From: Actinomycetes bacterium
GTDB lineage: Bacteria; Actinomycetota; Acidimicrobiia; Acidimicrobiales; SZUA-35
Reading direction: 5' to 3'
DNA: 50,958 nt
Assembly: GCA_024227975.1 (NCBI GenBank)
Contig: JAAETV010000678.1
Coordinates: 1 to 50,958, forward strand
Shown here: positions 33,197-42,295 of the stretch, piece by piece
How the letters are laid out: each line of letters begins with the position of its first letter
How positions within the stretch are numbered: the stretch's first letter is position 1
Notes under the pieces: generated by a model
The model's input: only the letters and a program-made list of their open reading frames with translations
The model's database searches: none
What the model was told of the DNA's origin: nothing
Translations under genes and position numbers: made by a program

Positions 33197-34882
33197 CTAG
33201 CGGGTCAGTGGCTTGTACTTGATCCGACTCGGAGCTGCTTCCTCACCGAGCTCACGTTGGCGGAAGGCCTCGTAGTCGGAGAAGTTGCCCTCGAACCAGC
33301 GAACCTGTGAGTTGCCCTCGAACGACAGGATGTGGGTGGCAATCCGGTCGAGGAACCACCGGTCGTGGCTGATGACCACGGCGCAACCGGGGAATCGCTC
33401 CAAGGCGTCTTCCAGGGCTCGCAGGGTGTCAACGTCGAGGTCATTCGTCGGCTCGTCGAGGAGCAGGGTGTTGCCCCCACGCTTCAGCACTCGAGCGAGA
33501 TGGACTCGGTTCCGTTCACCACCAGAGAGTACGCCCACTGGCTTCTGCTGGTCGGAACCACGGAAGTTGAACGAGGCGACGTAGGCGCGGCCGTTGACCT
33601 CCCGATCGCCGACCTTCACCGTGTCATGGCCCTCGGCGATTGCTTCGTAGACCGTCTCCTCCGGATTGAGCGACTCCCGCGACTGATCAACGAAGGCCAG
33701 TTCGACTGTGGAGCCGACTGTGATGGAGCCATTGTCGGGTTGCTCCCCATCGCCGGTTGCAGCCGCGATCAACATGTTGAACAGGGTCGTCTTGCCCGCT
33801 CCGTTGCCGCCAATGACACCAACGATGCCCGCCGGGGGCAAGGAGAACGAGAGGTCTTCGATGAGGAGCTTGTCACCGAAGCCCTTCGACAGACCCTCGA
33901 CCTCGATCACCTGATCACCGAGCCGTTTGCCTGGCGGGATGTGGATCTGCACCTTTTCCGAAGCAGGATCGTATTCCTCGGCCTCAGCTCGAAGGCTTTC
34001 GTAGGCTGACAGGCGGGCCCTACCCTTGGCCTGACGGGCTTTGGGGGCCATGCGTACCCATTCCAGCTCACGAGCCAGGGTGCGCTGACGGGCCGCCTGG
34101 GTCCGTTCCTGGGAGTTGAGCCTGGCCTGCTTCTGTTCGAGCCACGAGCTGTAGTTCCCCTCGAACGGGATACCGCGACCCCGATCCAGTTCGAGAATCC
34201 ACTGGGCGACATTGTCGAGGAAGTAGCGATCGTGGGTGATGGCGACGACCGTGCCGGCGTAGTCAGATAGGTGGCGTTCGAGCCACGCCACCGACTCGGC
34301 ATCGAGGTGGTTGGTTGGCTCGTCGAGGAGGAGGAGGTCAGGCTTCGACAGAAGAAGCCGGCACAGGGCGATGCGACGCCGTTCACCACCGGAGAGGTGG
34401 TCGACACCATCGTCTTTCGGCGGTAGGCGCAGTGCCTGCATGGCGATCTCTATGGTGCGTTGCAGGTCCCAGGCCCCCGCCGCCTCGATCTTGGCCTCCA
34501 GGTCGGCCTGGCGGGCGCCGAGCTTCTCGTAGTCGGCCTCGGGATCTGACCAGCCGGCCAGGACTTGGTCATAGTCGGCCAAGAGCTGGATGGTCTCGCC
34601 AGCACCGTCCATCACATTGCCCTGGACGTTCTTGGATGGATCGAGCTTGGGTTCCTGCTCCAAGTAGCCGACGGTGAAACCGTCGGTCAGGCGGGCGTCG
34701 CCGACATAGCCGTCGTCGATCCCACCCATGATCTTCAACAACGAGGACTTGCCAGCCCCGTTTGCTCCGAGGACGCCGATCTTGGCCCCGGGGAAGAACG
34801 ACAAGCTGATGTTGTCGAGTACCTGGCGGTCAGGAGGATGGAACCGCCCGACCTTGTGCATGGTGTAAATGAACTGAGCCAT
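33197..34882 (-). CDS. ettA: Energy-dependent translational throttle protein EttA (ABC-F)
   Basis: A 561-residue ABC-F protein. Two ATPase domains have Walker A G-A-N-G-A-G-K-S-S (about 38-46) and G-G-N-G-A-G-K-T-T (about 355-363), signatures L-S-G-G-E-R-R-R and L-S-G-G-E-R-N-R, and Walker B L-L-L-D-E-P-T-N-H-L-D and L-L-L-D-E-P-T-N-D-L-D. The linker with K-A-R-Q-A-K-G-R-A-R-L and the short arm between are as in EttA. The opening M-A-Q-F-I-Y-T-M is diagnostic. EttA binds the ribosomal E site and gates the first peptide bond according to ADP/ATP. No transmembrane segments. Confidence 0.95.
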   Translation of the reverse strand: MAQFIYTMHKVGRFHPPDRQVLDNISLSFFPGAKIGVLGANGAGKSSLLKIMGGIDDGYVGDARLTDGFTVGYLEQEPKLDPSKNVQGNVMDGAGETIQLLADYDQVLAGWSDPEADYEKLGARQADLEAKIEAAGAWDLQRTIEIAMQALRLPPKDDGVDHLSGGERRRIALCRLLLSKPDLLLLDEPTNHLDAESVAWLERHLSDYAGTVVAITHDRYFLDNVAQWILELDRGRGIPFEGNYSSWLEQKQARLNSQERTQAARQRTLARELEWVRMAPKARQAKGRARLSAYESLRAEAEEYDPASEKVQIHIPPGKRLGDQVIEVEGLSKGFGDKLLIEDLSFSLPPAGIVGVIGGNGAGKTTLFNMLIAAATGDGEQPDNGSITVGSTVELAFVDQSRESLNPEETVYEAIAEGHDTVKVGDREVNGRAYVASFNFRGSDQQKPVGVLSGGERNRVHLARVLKRGGNTLLLDEPTNDLDVDTLRALEDALERFPGCAVVISHDRWFLDRIATHILSFEGNSQVRWFEGNFSDYEAFRQRELGEEAAPSRIKYKPLTR

Positions 34883-34944
34883 AGCTGGGTCCAGGCTACG
34901 GGCACTAGTCGTCGGTTCTCGCGTCCACCGGGATGGTGACGCGC

Positions 34945-34972
34945 AAGAGCCCCAGCGATGGCTGGGGCTCTT
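34945..34972. terminator. Intrinsic terminator hairpin
   Basis: AAGAGCCCCAGC (34945-34956), loop GATG and GCTGGGGCTCTT (34961-34972) form a perfect 12-bp stem with a short T/A end on both sides. It lies between the 3' end of the nuclease/H1-tail gene (minus) and the start of ettA (minus), so it most probably terminates the former transcript before ettA. Confidence 0.75.
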
Positions 34973-35030
34973 TGCCGCTTGTTCGTTTGGTGGCCCGTGT
35001 GGGCACCCGTTGGTTCTGCCCCGCGGGGGC

Positions 35031-36722
35031 TCAGCGCTTCTTGGCCGGTGCCTTCTTCGCTGCCGGCTTCTTGGCTGCTGGCTTCTTGGCTGGTGCCTTC
35101 TTGGCTGCCGTCTTCTTGGCCGGGGTGGCCTTCTTGGCTGCCGGCTTCTTGGCTGCCGTCTTCTTGGCCGGGGTGGCCTTCTTGGCTGGTGCCTTCTTGG
35201 CTGCTGGCTTCTTGGCTGGTGCTTTCTTGGCTGCCGTCTTCTTGGCCGGGGTGGCCTTCTTGGCTGCTGGCTTCTTGGCTGCCGTCTTCTTGGCCGGGGT
35301 GGCCTTCTTGGCTGGTGCCTTCTTGGCTGCGGTCTTCTTGGCCGGGGTGGCCTTCTTGGCTGCTGGCTTCTTGGCTGGTGCTTTCTTGGCTGCCGTCTTC
35401 TTGGCCGGGGTGGCCTTCTTGGCTGCCGGCTTCCTGGCTGGTGCTCTCTTGGCCGGTGCCTTCTTCGCCGTGGCTCTTTCGACCCGGGCGGATGTGGTCG
35501 CCTTGGCCGATCCCTTCTTCGCTGCCTTCTTCTTGGTTGATGTTCGGCCTGCTGGTCGCTTGCGAGTGGCGGGCTTGGCCGCCTTGTTTGTAGCCACGGT
35601 GGATGTGCTCCTTCTGAGATTCCTCTCTCGGCCAGAGTCGTCGGCGACTTCCTCTGAGTCTTGAGAGGTATTGGCGGAATTCCGTTGGCGAGACCCTCTC
35701 GCCGATGGATTTTGTGGTTGCTGTGCCGACTTGGATTTGTCGTTGCCCAAGTCGGCCCGCACCAACGTGACGTTGATGCCGCGACGGTCGGAGTCGATCG
35801 ACTCGACCTTCACGATTATCCGCTGCCCAATCGACACCACGTCGCGGGCACGGGATGGAGGAGGGTCCCCCATGGCTCGAGACGGCAGGTAGCACCGGGC
35901 AGAAGTTGCCCGAAGATAGCAGCCGTGGGAAGAGAAGCGCTCGACTTCGGCCTCGAGCTCATCACCGATGGAGTGACTGGTGATGAAACTGATGAACGAG
36001 CGAGCGTCGTTTAGCTCTTCGACCTGTTGTTTGCGAGTCTTGGTCGGTTGGTTTGAGTCCGACTCCGAACCTGACTGTTTCGGCGTTGCCGTGCTCGACG
36101 ACGCCTTCGACGTTGAGGGCGTCTTCTTGGCCTGGCTCTGACGCCCCTGTGCCTTCTTGGCCGGAGGGGGCGTTGCCCGGGTTGGCTTTGGTGCGGGACC
36201 GCTGGTCGCCTTACGAGAAGTTGTCGCCTTCTTCTTCGACTTGCGACGACGGGTTGACCGGTCCTCGGCTTCGCGCACGGCTCGGCGACTGGTCGGTCCA
36301 CGGACTGGAACCCGCTCGACGAAGATCCAGCCGATACCACCGATGGGCTTGCCCCCGATCAGCCGGCCTTCCTCGAAGAGCCAGTCGTGTTCGCCGTGGA
36401 ACTCTTGGAACGAGTCATTGGAGAAGACGACGGCGTTGGCCTTGGCCGCAACCTGGAGGATGAAGGCGTCGCCTCGTCCGACTGCTCCCGCCGGAGGGGC
36501 CACGATCTCACCGGCCAGTACAGCCTCTTCGAACTCGGCTCGTTCCGACTCGTTGATGCGGTGCGCAAACGTGGCGTCGACGATGACCGTCAGCGAGTCG
36601 TAGTTGTATTCGGCGGAGATTGCCCTCACTGCTTCGTCGAGCTGAGTGAGGCTGGGGAGCGAGCGGCCTTCGGTCGCGATGTTCGACCCGTCCACCACTA
36701 GATGTCGATCGGTTGATGCCAT
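35031..36722 (-). CDS. Fusion of NYN/PIN-type (Zc3h12a-like) nuclease, S1-like domain and histone H1-like Lys/Ala/Pro tail
   Basis: A 563-residue protein. Residues 7-140 form a NYN/PIN-like RNase domain: L-V-V-D-G-S-N-I-A (Asp11), V-I-V-D-A (Asp49), G-R-G-D-A-F (Asp85) and V-F-S-N-D-S-F (Asp103) supply the acidic site. A basic linker (150-235) follows, then an S1/OB-like domain (about 240-322; [20 protein letters not shown]). The tail (about 385-563) is made of [13 protein letters not shown] repeats as in histone H1 and mycobacterial HupB. It probably binds RNA and DNA and cleaves RNA; the fusion is unusual. ATG 36722 has AGG-rich upstream bases. A hairpin terminator follows. Confidence 0.8.
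   Translation of the reverse strand: MASTDRHLVVDGSNIATEGRSLPSLTQLDEAVRAISAEYNYDSLTVIVDATFAHRINESERAEFEEAVLAGEIVAPPAGAVGRGDAFILQVAAKANAVVFSNDSFQEFHGEHDWLFEEGRLIGGKPIGGIGWIFVERVPVRGPTSRRAVREAEDRSTRRRKSKKKATTSRKATSGPAPKPTRATPPPAKKAQGRQSQAKKTPSTSKASSSTATPKQSGSESDSNQPTKTRKQQVEELNDARSFISFITSHSIGDELEAEVERFSSHGCYLRATSARCYLPSRAMGDPPPSRARDVVSIGQRIIVKVESIDSDRRGINVTLVRADLGNDKSKSAQQPQNPSARGSRQRNSANTSQDSEEVADDSGRERNLRRSTSTVATNKAAKPATRKRPAGRTSTKKKAAKKGSAKATTSARVERATAKKAPAKRAPARKPAAKKATPAKKTAAKKAPAKKPAAKKATPAKKTAAKKAPAKKATPAKKTAAKKPAAKKATPAKKTAAKKAPAKKPAAKKAPAKKATPAKKTAAKKPAAKKATPAKKTAAKKAPAKKPAAKKPAAKKAPAKKR
35037..35475 (-). repeat. Imperfect tandem repeats encoding A-A-K-K-x-P-A-K-K tail
   Basis: The plus strand shows repeated GGCTGCTGGCTTCTTGGCTG-like blocks of 15-45 bp, in-frame, which encode the Lys/Ala/Pro/Thr tail of the nuclease fusion. 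Blocks [11 protein letters not shown] and [10 protein letters not shown] alternate. Length variation between strains is expected. Confidence 0.8.
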
Positions 36723-36808
36723 GCCTACCTGTCAAAGCCTGCAACGAACCTCGGCCTGCGGTGGCGGGTTCGTGTTTCAGATTTTGAGTCGGCAATAGTA
36801 TCGGGATT

Positions 36809-37441
36809 GTGATCAAAGCAGCTCTGTTTGACTTCGGTGGTGTTGTAACCACCAGCCCATTCGAGGCGTTCGCCCGCTACGAGGAGGCCAGCGGCCTCCC
36901 GGTTGGGCTTATCCGATCGATCAATTCGACCGACCCTGACGACAACGCGTGGGCCAAGTTGGAACGAAACGATGTCGACGCCGATGGTTTCGCTCACCTC
37001 TTCGAAGCCGAGGCGCGAGATCGAGGTCATGCCGTCAGTGGCCATACGGTTCTCGACCTGTTGGCCGGTGAGGTTCGCCCTCAGATGGTGGAAGCGATCG
37101 GCCGCATCAGGGCGGCCGGCTTCGCTGTCGCTTGTCTGACCAACAACTTCAAGCCACGATCGGAGGCCGACGACGCACGACCCGATATCGCAGCCGTCAT
37201 GGCCATGTTCGATGTCGTTGTCGAATCGTCGGTCGTAGGAATCCGCAAGCCGGAACTGGCTTTCTATCACAGGGCGCTGAGCATGCTCGGTGTCGAAGCC
37301 AACGAAGCCGTGTTCCTCGACGATCTCGGAATCAATCTCAAGCCCGCCCGAGCCATGGGCATCACCACCATCAAAGTCGTCGATGCCGAGGATGCCCTGG
37401 GTCAACTCTCGACCGTGCTCGGCATCGAGCTCCTCGGCTAG
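36809..37441 (+). CDS. HAD-superfamily hydrolase (HAD-IA, ACAD10-like)
   Basis: A 210-residue HAD phosphatase. Motif I is F-D-F-G-G-V-V-T-T, with Gly in place of the second Asp of D-x-D, motif II T-N-N-F, motif III K-P with R-K-P-E-L-A-F-Y, and motif IV F-L-D-D-L-G-I-N. The D-F-G-G-V opening and cap resemble the HAD domain of ACAD10 and epoxide-hydrolase N-terminal domains, where phosphatase activity is doubtful. GTG at 36809 starts the frame. It is divergent from the nuclease fusion gene and converges with kgd 18 bp downstream. Confidence 0.85.
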   Translation: MIKAALFDFGGVVTTSPFEAFARYEEASGLPVGLIRSINSTDPDDNAWAKLERNDVDADGFAHLFEAEARDRGHAVSGHTVLDLLAGEVRPQMVEAIGRIRAAGFAVACLTNNFKPRSEADDARPDIAAVMAMFDVVVESSVVGIRKPELAFYHRALSMLGVEANEAVFLDDLGINLKPARAMGITTIKVVDAEDALGQLSTVLGIELLG

Positions 37442-37459
37442 ATTCCTGGCCGGAGCGGG

Positions 37460-40400
37460 CTACGACTCCAACACACCGAACGCTCGGTTGAGAAGCTCCT
37501 CTTGTTCTTGATGGTGGATAGCGTTCGAGCCAGTAGCTGGACTGCCCGACTCGGCCCGGCTCACTCGTCGGATCTCATGGGTCCGGCCATGAGCCTGGTG
37601 GAGGTGGCCCTTGACCGCATTCCACGCTCCCATGTTCTCGGGTTCTTCCTGGAGCCAGACGATCTCGGCTGCGTTCGGGTAGTTGTTGACGGCCTTGGCC
37701 ACTGCATCGAATGGCCAAGGGTAGAGCTGCTCGACCCGGATCACGGAGGCGGCCATGGCTCCGATCTCATTGCGTCGAGTCAGGGCCTCGGTGCTTACCT
37801 TGCCGGAGGCCAGCACCACCCGTTTGACCCCATGGTTATCGACGATGGCTCTGTCTTCGAGCACCTCCTGGAACGAACCGGAGGTGAAGGCGTCGATTGG
37901 GGAGCGGGTCGTCTTGGCCCGCAATCCTGACTTTGGGGTGAAGACAACGAGAGGCTTGCGGACGGTCCTGGTCATCTGGCGGCGGATGAGGTGAAAGTAC
38001 TGGGCCGCAGTTGTCACGTTTGCCACCTGGATGTTGTCCTCGGCACACAGGAGGAGGAATCGCTCCAGCCGAGCCGACGAATGCTCTGGTCCCTGACCCT
38101 CGTAGCCGTGGGGCAGAAGCATGATGAGCCCCGTTGTCTCGTTCCACTTGTCTTCGGCTCCTACCAAGTACTGGTCGATGATGATCTGGGCCCCATTGAT
38201 GAAGTCGCCGAATTGGGCTTCCCACAACACCATGACCTCAGGTTTGGCCAGGCTGTAGCCGTACTCGAAGCCGAGCCCGGCGTACTCCGAGAGGGTTGAG
38301 TCATAGACCCAGAAGTGGGTACCAGCCCCGGCCAGCTTGGCCAGCGGTGTGTACTCCTCACCTGTCTCGTAGTCATGGATGGTGGCATGACGGTGGGCGA
38401 AGGTTCCGCGCCGGGTGTCCTGGCCCGCCATCCGAACGGAGATGCCCTGGTCGAGGAACGAGCCGATGGCGAAGGCTTCAGCCATCGCCCAATCGACCTC
38501 GCCCTTGGCCCATACATCGTTGCGGGCGTCGAACTGGCGAGCCAGTTTGGGGTGGATGGTGAAGCCCGGTGGGGTGGTCGTCAGGGCTTCGAAGACCCGA
38601 TCGAGTACGGTCCGGCTGACTCCGGTTTCGATATGGGGTAGGACGCCCGCGGGTGGTGGTGCCGGCTTGGCCCGGATACCGGCCGGTGGGGCATCGTCAC
38701 GGGTTTCGTCCAAGGCCTGCTGAAGAACTGACTGGAAGTAGTCGAGGGCTTGTTCTGCTTCCTCGAGAGTGATGTCGCCCCTATCGACCAGGGTTTGGGT
38801 GTAGAGGGTGCGAGAAGGGGGCCGTTGCTCGATCTTGCGGTACATGAGGGGCTGGGTGTAGCTCGGGTCGTCACCTTCGTTGTGGCCATGGCGCCGGTAG
38901 CCGATCATGTCGATCACGACGTCCTTCTTGAACCGACGGCGGAAATCGAAGGCCAGTTGGGCCACCCGGACACAGGCTTCAGGGTCATCGGCGTTGACGT
39001 GGAAGATAGGGGCCTGGACGGTCTTGGCCACATCTGTCGAGTACTCAGATGAGCGCGACTGGTGGGGGGCCGTGGTGTAGCCCAGCTGGTTGTTGATGAT
39101 GAGGTGGATCGTGCCGCCAACCCTGTAGCCATGGACCTGAGACAGGTTCAGGGTCTCAGCGACGACACCTTGGCCGGCGAAGGCGGCGTCGCCGTGGAGT
39201 AAGACTGGTAGTACCGGGTAGTCCCCGCTCGAGCTCTGATCCATGTAGGCCCGAGCCATGCCAACCACTACCGGGTCAACAGCTTCGAGGTGGGAGGGGT
39301 TGGCCGCAAGCTTGATGTCGATGACGTTGCCCGACTGGCTGGTGTGCTTGCCCTCGTACCCCAAATGGTACTTGACGTCACCCCCACCCTGGATGGCGTT
39401 CTCGTCGACGGCGCCCTCGAACTCGCTGAAGAGGTCATGATGGTGCTTGCCCAAGATGTTGACCAGGACATTGAGCCGGCCCCGGTGGGCCATACCGATG
39501 ATGGCCCGATCCATGTGGTCGTCGGCGGCAGCAGAGAGGATGGCGTCGATGGTGGGGATGGCGCTCTCGCAGCCCTCGATCCCGAACCGTTTCTGGCCGA
39601 CATAGCGGGTGGCCAAGAACTTCTCGATGGCCTCCGCCGCGCTGAGTCGCTCCAGGATGTGTTGTTGCTGTTCATGATCGATGGAGAACGTCTGACCCTC
39701 GACCTGTTCCTGGATCCAGCGCTTCTCGATCGGATTGGCGATGTGCATGTACTCGACACCGACGGTGCGGGAGTAGGCGTCACGTACCACGCCGAGGATG
39801 TCACCCAGCGGCATCTTCTGGGCTTGGCCTCCAACCGCGGCGTAGATCCCATCCTTGTTGCCGGTGAGGAACTCCCGGTCGAGGTCCCAGATCGTGAGCC
39901 CATAGGTGACCGGGTCGAGCTCAGGGTGGTTCTTGGACGTACTGTCGAACAGGGGATTGGTATTGGCGATCAGGTGGCCCCGGACCCGGTACTGGTTGAT
40001 CAGGGTGCTGACCGCCATCTGCTTGGCGATGGCGCCCTCACCCTCATCGTCGTTGACGACCGAGTGGTCGGTCCGCCACTGGACAGCCTCGTAGGGGACG
40101 CCCATGTCTTCGAAGGCGTCGGCATAGAAGTTGTCTTCGCCAAGAAGGAGCTCATGAACCTTCTTGAGGAACAGGCCTGATTCGGCCCCTTGGATGATGC
40201 GGTGGTCGTAGGTCGAGGTGATGGCGATGATCTTGGAGATCCCGAGCTGGGCCACCAGCTTCGGGTCAGCGGCCTGGTACTCGGCCGGGTAGCCGATGGC
40301 GCCGACCCCGATGATGGCACCCTGACCCTGCATCAGGCGGGGTACGGACTGGACCGTCCCGATCGTGCCCGGATTGGTCACGGTGATGGTCGCACCGGTC

Positions 40401-41185
40401 AGGTCATCGATCGACAGCTTGTTGGCTCGTACCTTGGAGATCATCTCTTCGTAGGCATCGACGAACTCGGCGAACGAGGCTTCCTCCACTCCCTTGATCA
40501 CCGGCACGATCAGAGAACGGGAGCCGTCGGCCTTCTCCTGGTCGACGGCGATGCCAAGGTTCAAGTGTTCGCTGCGAACCAGGCGAGGCTTGCCGTCGGT
40601 GCCGGTGGCATAGGTGTTGTTGAGATTGGGAACGGTCCTGGCCACTGCCTTGACCACTGCGTAGCCGATGATGTGGGTGAAGCTGACCTTGCCGCCTCGC
40701 ACCCGACGGAGGTGATTGTTCAACACCTTGCGGTTGATCTCGAGCAACTTGGCAGGGATCTCCCGGAAGCTGGTCGCAGTTGGGACCTCGAGGCTGGCCT
40801 CCATGTTGGTGACGATCCTGGCCGCCACCCCTCGGATCGGCTCCCCCGGCTCCGGCTCTCCTGGCTCGCTGATCGACGCCGCTGAGGCTGGGGCGGTGGT
40901 TGGAGGCACCGTGGGGGTGACGATCGGCGCTGGGGTCGGTGTCAGGGTGCTGCGGTTCGAGGCTGGTTCTCGAGCTGGCGCAGGAGTGATCGGAGTTGGA
41001 GCCTCGGCTAGTGGTTCTGAGCCGTTGGAGGTCGAACCCCTCATGGCCTGGCTGCTGTGTTCCTGGTCGAACACGGCGCGCCACTCTTCGGGAACCGATC
41101 CCGGGTCCTCTCGGTACTGGTCGAACAGCTCGTCGATCAACCAGGAGTTCGGGCCGGTAGCACCTGAGCTTTCGTTCGCAGTCAC
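37460..41185 (-). CDS. kgd: Multifunctional 2-oxoglutarate dehydrogenase/decarboxylase E1-E2 fusion
   Basis: A 1241-residue Kgd/OdhA-type enzyme. N-terminal helix N-S-W-L-I-D-E-L-F-D-Q-Y (about 13-24), Pro/Ala/Thr linker (50-110), E2 succinyltransferase domain (about 115-355) with T-S-F-R-E-I-P-A-K-L-L and the H of T-Y-D-H-R-I-I-Q-G, then the thiamine-diphosphate E1 region with A-H-R-G-R-L-N-V-L, H-G-D-A-A-F-A-G-Q-G and R-R-H-G-H-N-E-G-D-D. It lacks a lipoyl domain, as in actinobacteria, so needs lipoyl E2p in trans. GTG at 41185 has GAGGAAGA 7 nt upstream; a start at 41254 is also open. In corynebacteria and mycobacteria this enzyme is inhibited by unphosphorylated OdhI/GarA. Confidence 0.95.
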   Translation of the reverse strand: MTANESSGATGPNSWLIDELFDQYREDPGSVPEEWRAVFDQEHSSQAMRGSTSNGSEPLAEAPTPITPAPAREPASNRSTLTPTPAPIVTPTVPPTTAPASAASISEPGEPEPGEPIRGVAARIVTNMEASLEVPTATSFREIPAKLLEINRKVLNNHLRRVRGGKVSFTHIIGYAVVKAVARTVPNLNNTYATGTDGKPRLVRSEHLNLGIAVDQEKADGSRSLIVPVIKGVEEASFAEFVDAYEEMISKVRANKLSIDDLTGATITVTNPGTIGTVQSVPRLMQGQGAIIGVGAIGYPAEYQAADPKLVAQLGISKIIAITSTYDHRIIQGAESGLFLKKVHELLLGEDNFYADAFEDMGVPYEAVQWRTDHSVVNDDEGEGAIAKQMAVSTLINQYRVRGHLIANTNPLFDSTSKNHPELDPVTYGLTIWDLDREFLTGNKDGIYAAVGGQAQKMPLGDILGVVRDAYSRTVGVEYMHIANPIEKRWIQEQVEGQTFSIDHEQQQHILERLSAAEAIEKFLATRYVGQKRFGIEGCESAIPTIDAILSAAADDHMDRAIIGMAHRGRLNVLVNILGKHHHDLFSEFEGAVDENAIQGGGDVKYHLGYEGKHTSQSGNVIDIKLAANPSHLEAVDPVVVGMARAYMDQSSSGDYPVLPVLLHGDAAFAGQGVVAETLNLSQVHGYRVGGTIHLIINNQLGYTTAPHQSRSSEYSTDVAKTVQAPIFHVNADDPEACVRVAQLAFDFRRRFKKDVVIDMIGYRRHGHNEGDDPSYTQPLMYRKIEQRPPSRTLYTQTLVDRGDITLEEAEQALDYFQSVLQQALDETRDDAPPAGIRAKPAPPPAGVLPHIETGVSRTVLDRVFEALTTTPPGFTIHPKLARQFDARNDVWAKGEVDWAMAEAFAIGSFLDQGISVRMAGQDTRRGTFAHRHATIHDYETGEEYTPLAKLAGAGTHFWVYDSTLSEYAGLGFEYGYSLAKPEVMVLWEAQFGDFINGAQIIIDQYLVGAEDKWNETTGLIMLLPHGYEGQGPEHSSARLERFLLLCAEDNIQVANVTTAAQYFHLIRRQMTRTVRKPLVVFTPKSGLRAKTTRSPIDAFTSGSFQEVLEDRAIVDNHGVKRVVLASGKVSTEALTRRNEIGAMAASVIRVEQLYPWPFDAVAKAVNNYPNAAEIVWLQEEPENMGAWNAVKGHLHQAHGRTHEIRRVSRAESGSPATGSNAIHHQEQEELLNRAFGVLES

Positions 41186-41357
41186 GGTCGTTCTTCCTCG
41201 GGCCGTTGGCTGGGCCTGTGCACCCAGCGTCAAGCGCGAGCCTAGTCGCAGCACCCGATCTGGTTAGGACTCTCTGAACGTGGTACGACCAGCCATACCG
41301 CTCTTGCCGTCACGCCAACCTAGGGGCCATTGGCGGAAGGGGCCGATCGGTTTGCTC

Positions 41358-41381
41358 ATTCGCCCTCTGACGAGGGCGAAT
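41358..41381. promoter_or_regulatory. Perfect 10-bp inverted repeat upstream of kgd and xthA
   Basis: ATTCGCCCTC (41358-41367), spacer TGAC and GAGGGCGAAT (41372-41381) lie in the 321-bp gap between the divergent kgd and xthA genes. No T-run follows on either strand, so an operator or mRNA leader hairpin is likelier than a terminator. The rest of the gap contains no gene that I can support. Confidence 0.4.
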
Positions 41382-41435
41382 AGTCATCGTCCTACCGGGT
41401 CGGTGCCCCTATCGGCGCACCTCCTTGGTGAGACT

Positions 41436-41447
41436 CCTCACGTGAGG
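41436..41447. promoter_or_regulatory. 12-bp palindrome upstream of xthA
   Basis: CCTCACGTGAGG is a perfect palindrome 60 bp before the xthA start and 250 bp before kgd. It is a candidate binding site for a dimeric regulator. Chance is possible at this GC content. Confidence 0.3.
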
Positions 41448-41506
41448 CTTCGCTGATCGGACGCTGCCGCCAGGTTGGCCCCCCGGACGGAGCGCATAGG
41501 GTCTTC

Positions 41507-42286
41507 ATGGTGTTGGTAGCGACATGGAACGTGAACTCCCTCAAGGCTCGCATGCCGAGGGTCGAGCCCTGGTTGGAAGAGGTCGCCCCTGATGTCGTGT
41601 GCCTCCAGGAAACCAAGATGAAGGATGCTGTTTTCCCCAGCTTGGCTTTTGGGGCTCTTGGCTATGAATCGGTCCACAACGGGCAGGGCCAGTGGAACGG
41701 GGTTGCCATCTTGTCCCGGGTCGGGATCGAAGACCCCGGGTACGGATTCGACGACGGTATCGAGCCCGATCCTGATGCCCGCCTGATCGCTGCCACCTGC
41801 GGTGGAGTGCGGATTCATAGTGTCTATGTCCCCAACGGGAGGGCAGTCGGTCACGATCACTATCACTACAAGCTGTCCTGGCTCGATCGGTTGCGGGCCC
41901 ATCTGAACCAGACTTGCCAGCCTTCAGATCCAGTGGTGGTAGCCGGTGACTGGAACATCATCCCCACCGATCTCGATGTTTGGGATCCCGACCGGTTCGT
42001 TGGGATGACCCATGTCACCCCCGAGGAGCGAGCGAGCCTCGACGAGGTCAAGCGATGGGGGCTGGTTGATACGTTCCGCAATCGCTATGGCGATTCCCCC
42101 GGCCTCTATAGTTACTACGACTACACCGCCGGTCACTTCCACAAGCGGCAAGGAATGCGCATCGATTTCCTGCTGGCAACGGAGGTCTTGGCCGAGCGAT
42201 CCGTGCTCGATGTCGTCGATCGCAACGGCCGCAAGGGTACGAAACCAAGCGACCATGCGCCGGTACTGGCCGGCTATGGGCTGTAG
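41507..42286 (+). CDS. xthA: Exodeoxyribonuclease III
   Basis: A 259-residue EEP-fold AP endonuclease/3'-5' exonuclease. W-N-V-N-S-L-K-A-R (about 7-15), V-V-C-L-Q-E-T-K (metal Glu), V-Y-V-P-N-G-R, G-D-W-N-I-I-P-T-D-L-D (catalytic Asp-x-Asn) and the closing K-P-S-D-H-A-P-V (catalytic Asp-His) are all present. R-I-D-F-L-L near the C-terminus is typical of XthA. Function: base-excision repair. It shares a divergent region with kgd; the CPA2 antiporter starts 9 bp after its stop. Confidence 0.93.
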   Translation: MVLVATWNVNSLKARMPRVEPWLEEVAPDVVCLQETKMKDAVFPSLAFGALGYESVHNGQGQWNGVAILSRVGIEDPGYGFDDGIEPDPDARLIAATCGGVRIHSVYVPNGRAVGHDHYHYKLSWLDRLRAHLNQTCQPSDPVVVAGDWNIIPTDLDVWDPDRFVGMTHVTPEERASLDEVKRWGLVDTFRNRYGDSPGLYSYYDYTAGHFHKRQGMRIDFLLATEVLAERSVLDVVDRNGRKGTKPSDHAPVLAGYGL

Positions 42287-42295
42287 TCGTCGGCG

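Noticed and set aside
35037..35475. Repeats reminiscent of a CRISPR array
   Set aside because: Units are of uneven length, contiguous without unique spacers, and stay in frame with a coding tail.
34735..35895. 386-residue frame rich in Q-E-D-G-S repeats
   Set aside because: Alternative frame of the Lys/Ala/Pro repeat tail; the repeat pattern is a by-product of the real coding repeats.
39290..40180. 296-residue plus-strand frame
   Set aside because: Antisense of kgd, whose frame and motifs are unambiguous.
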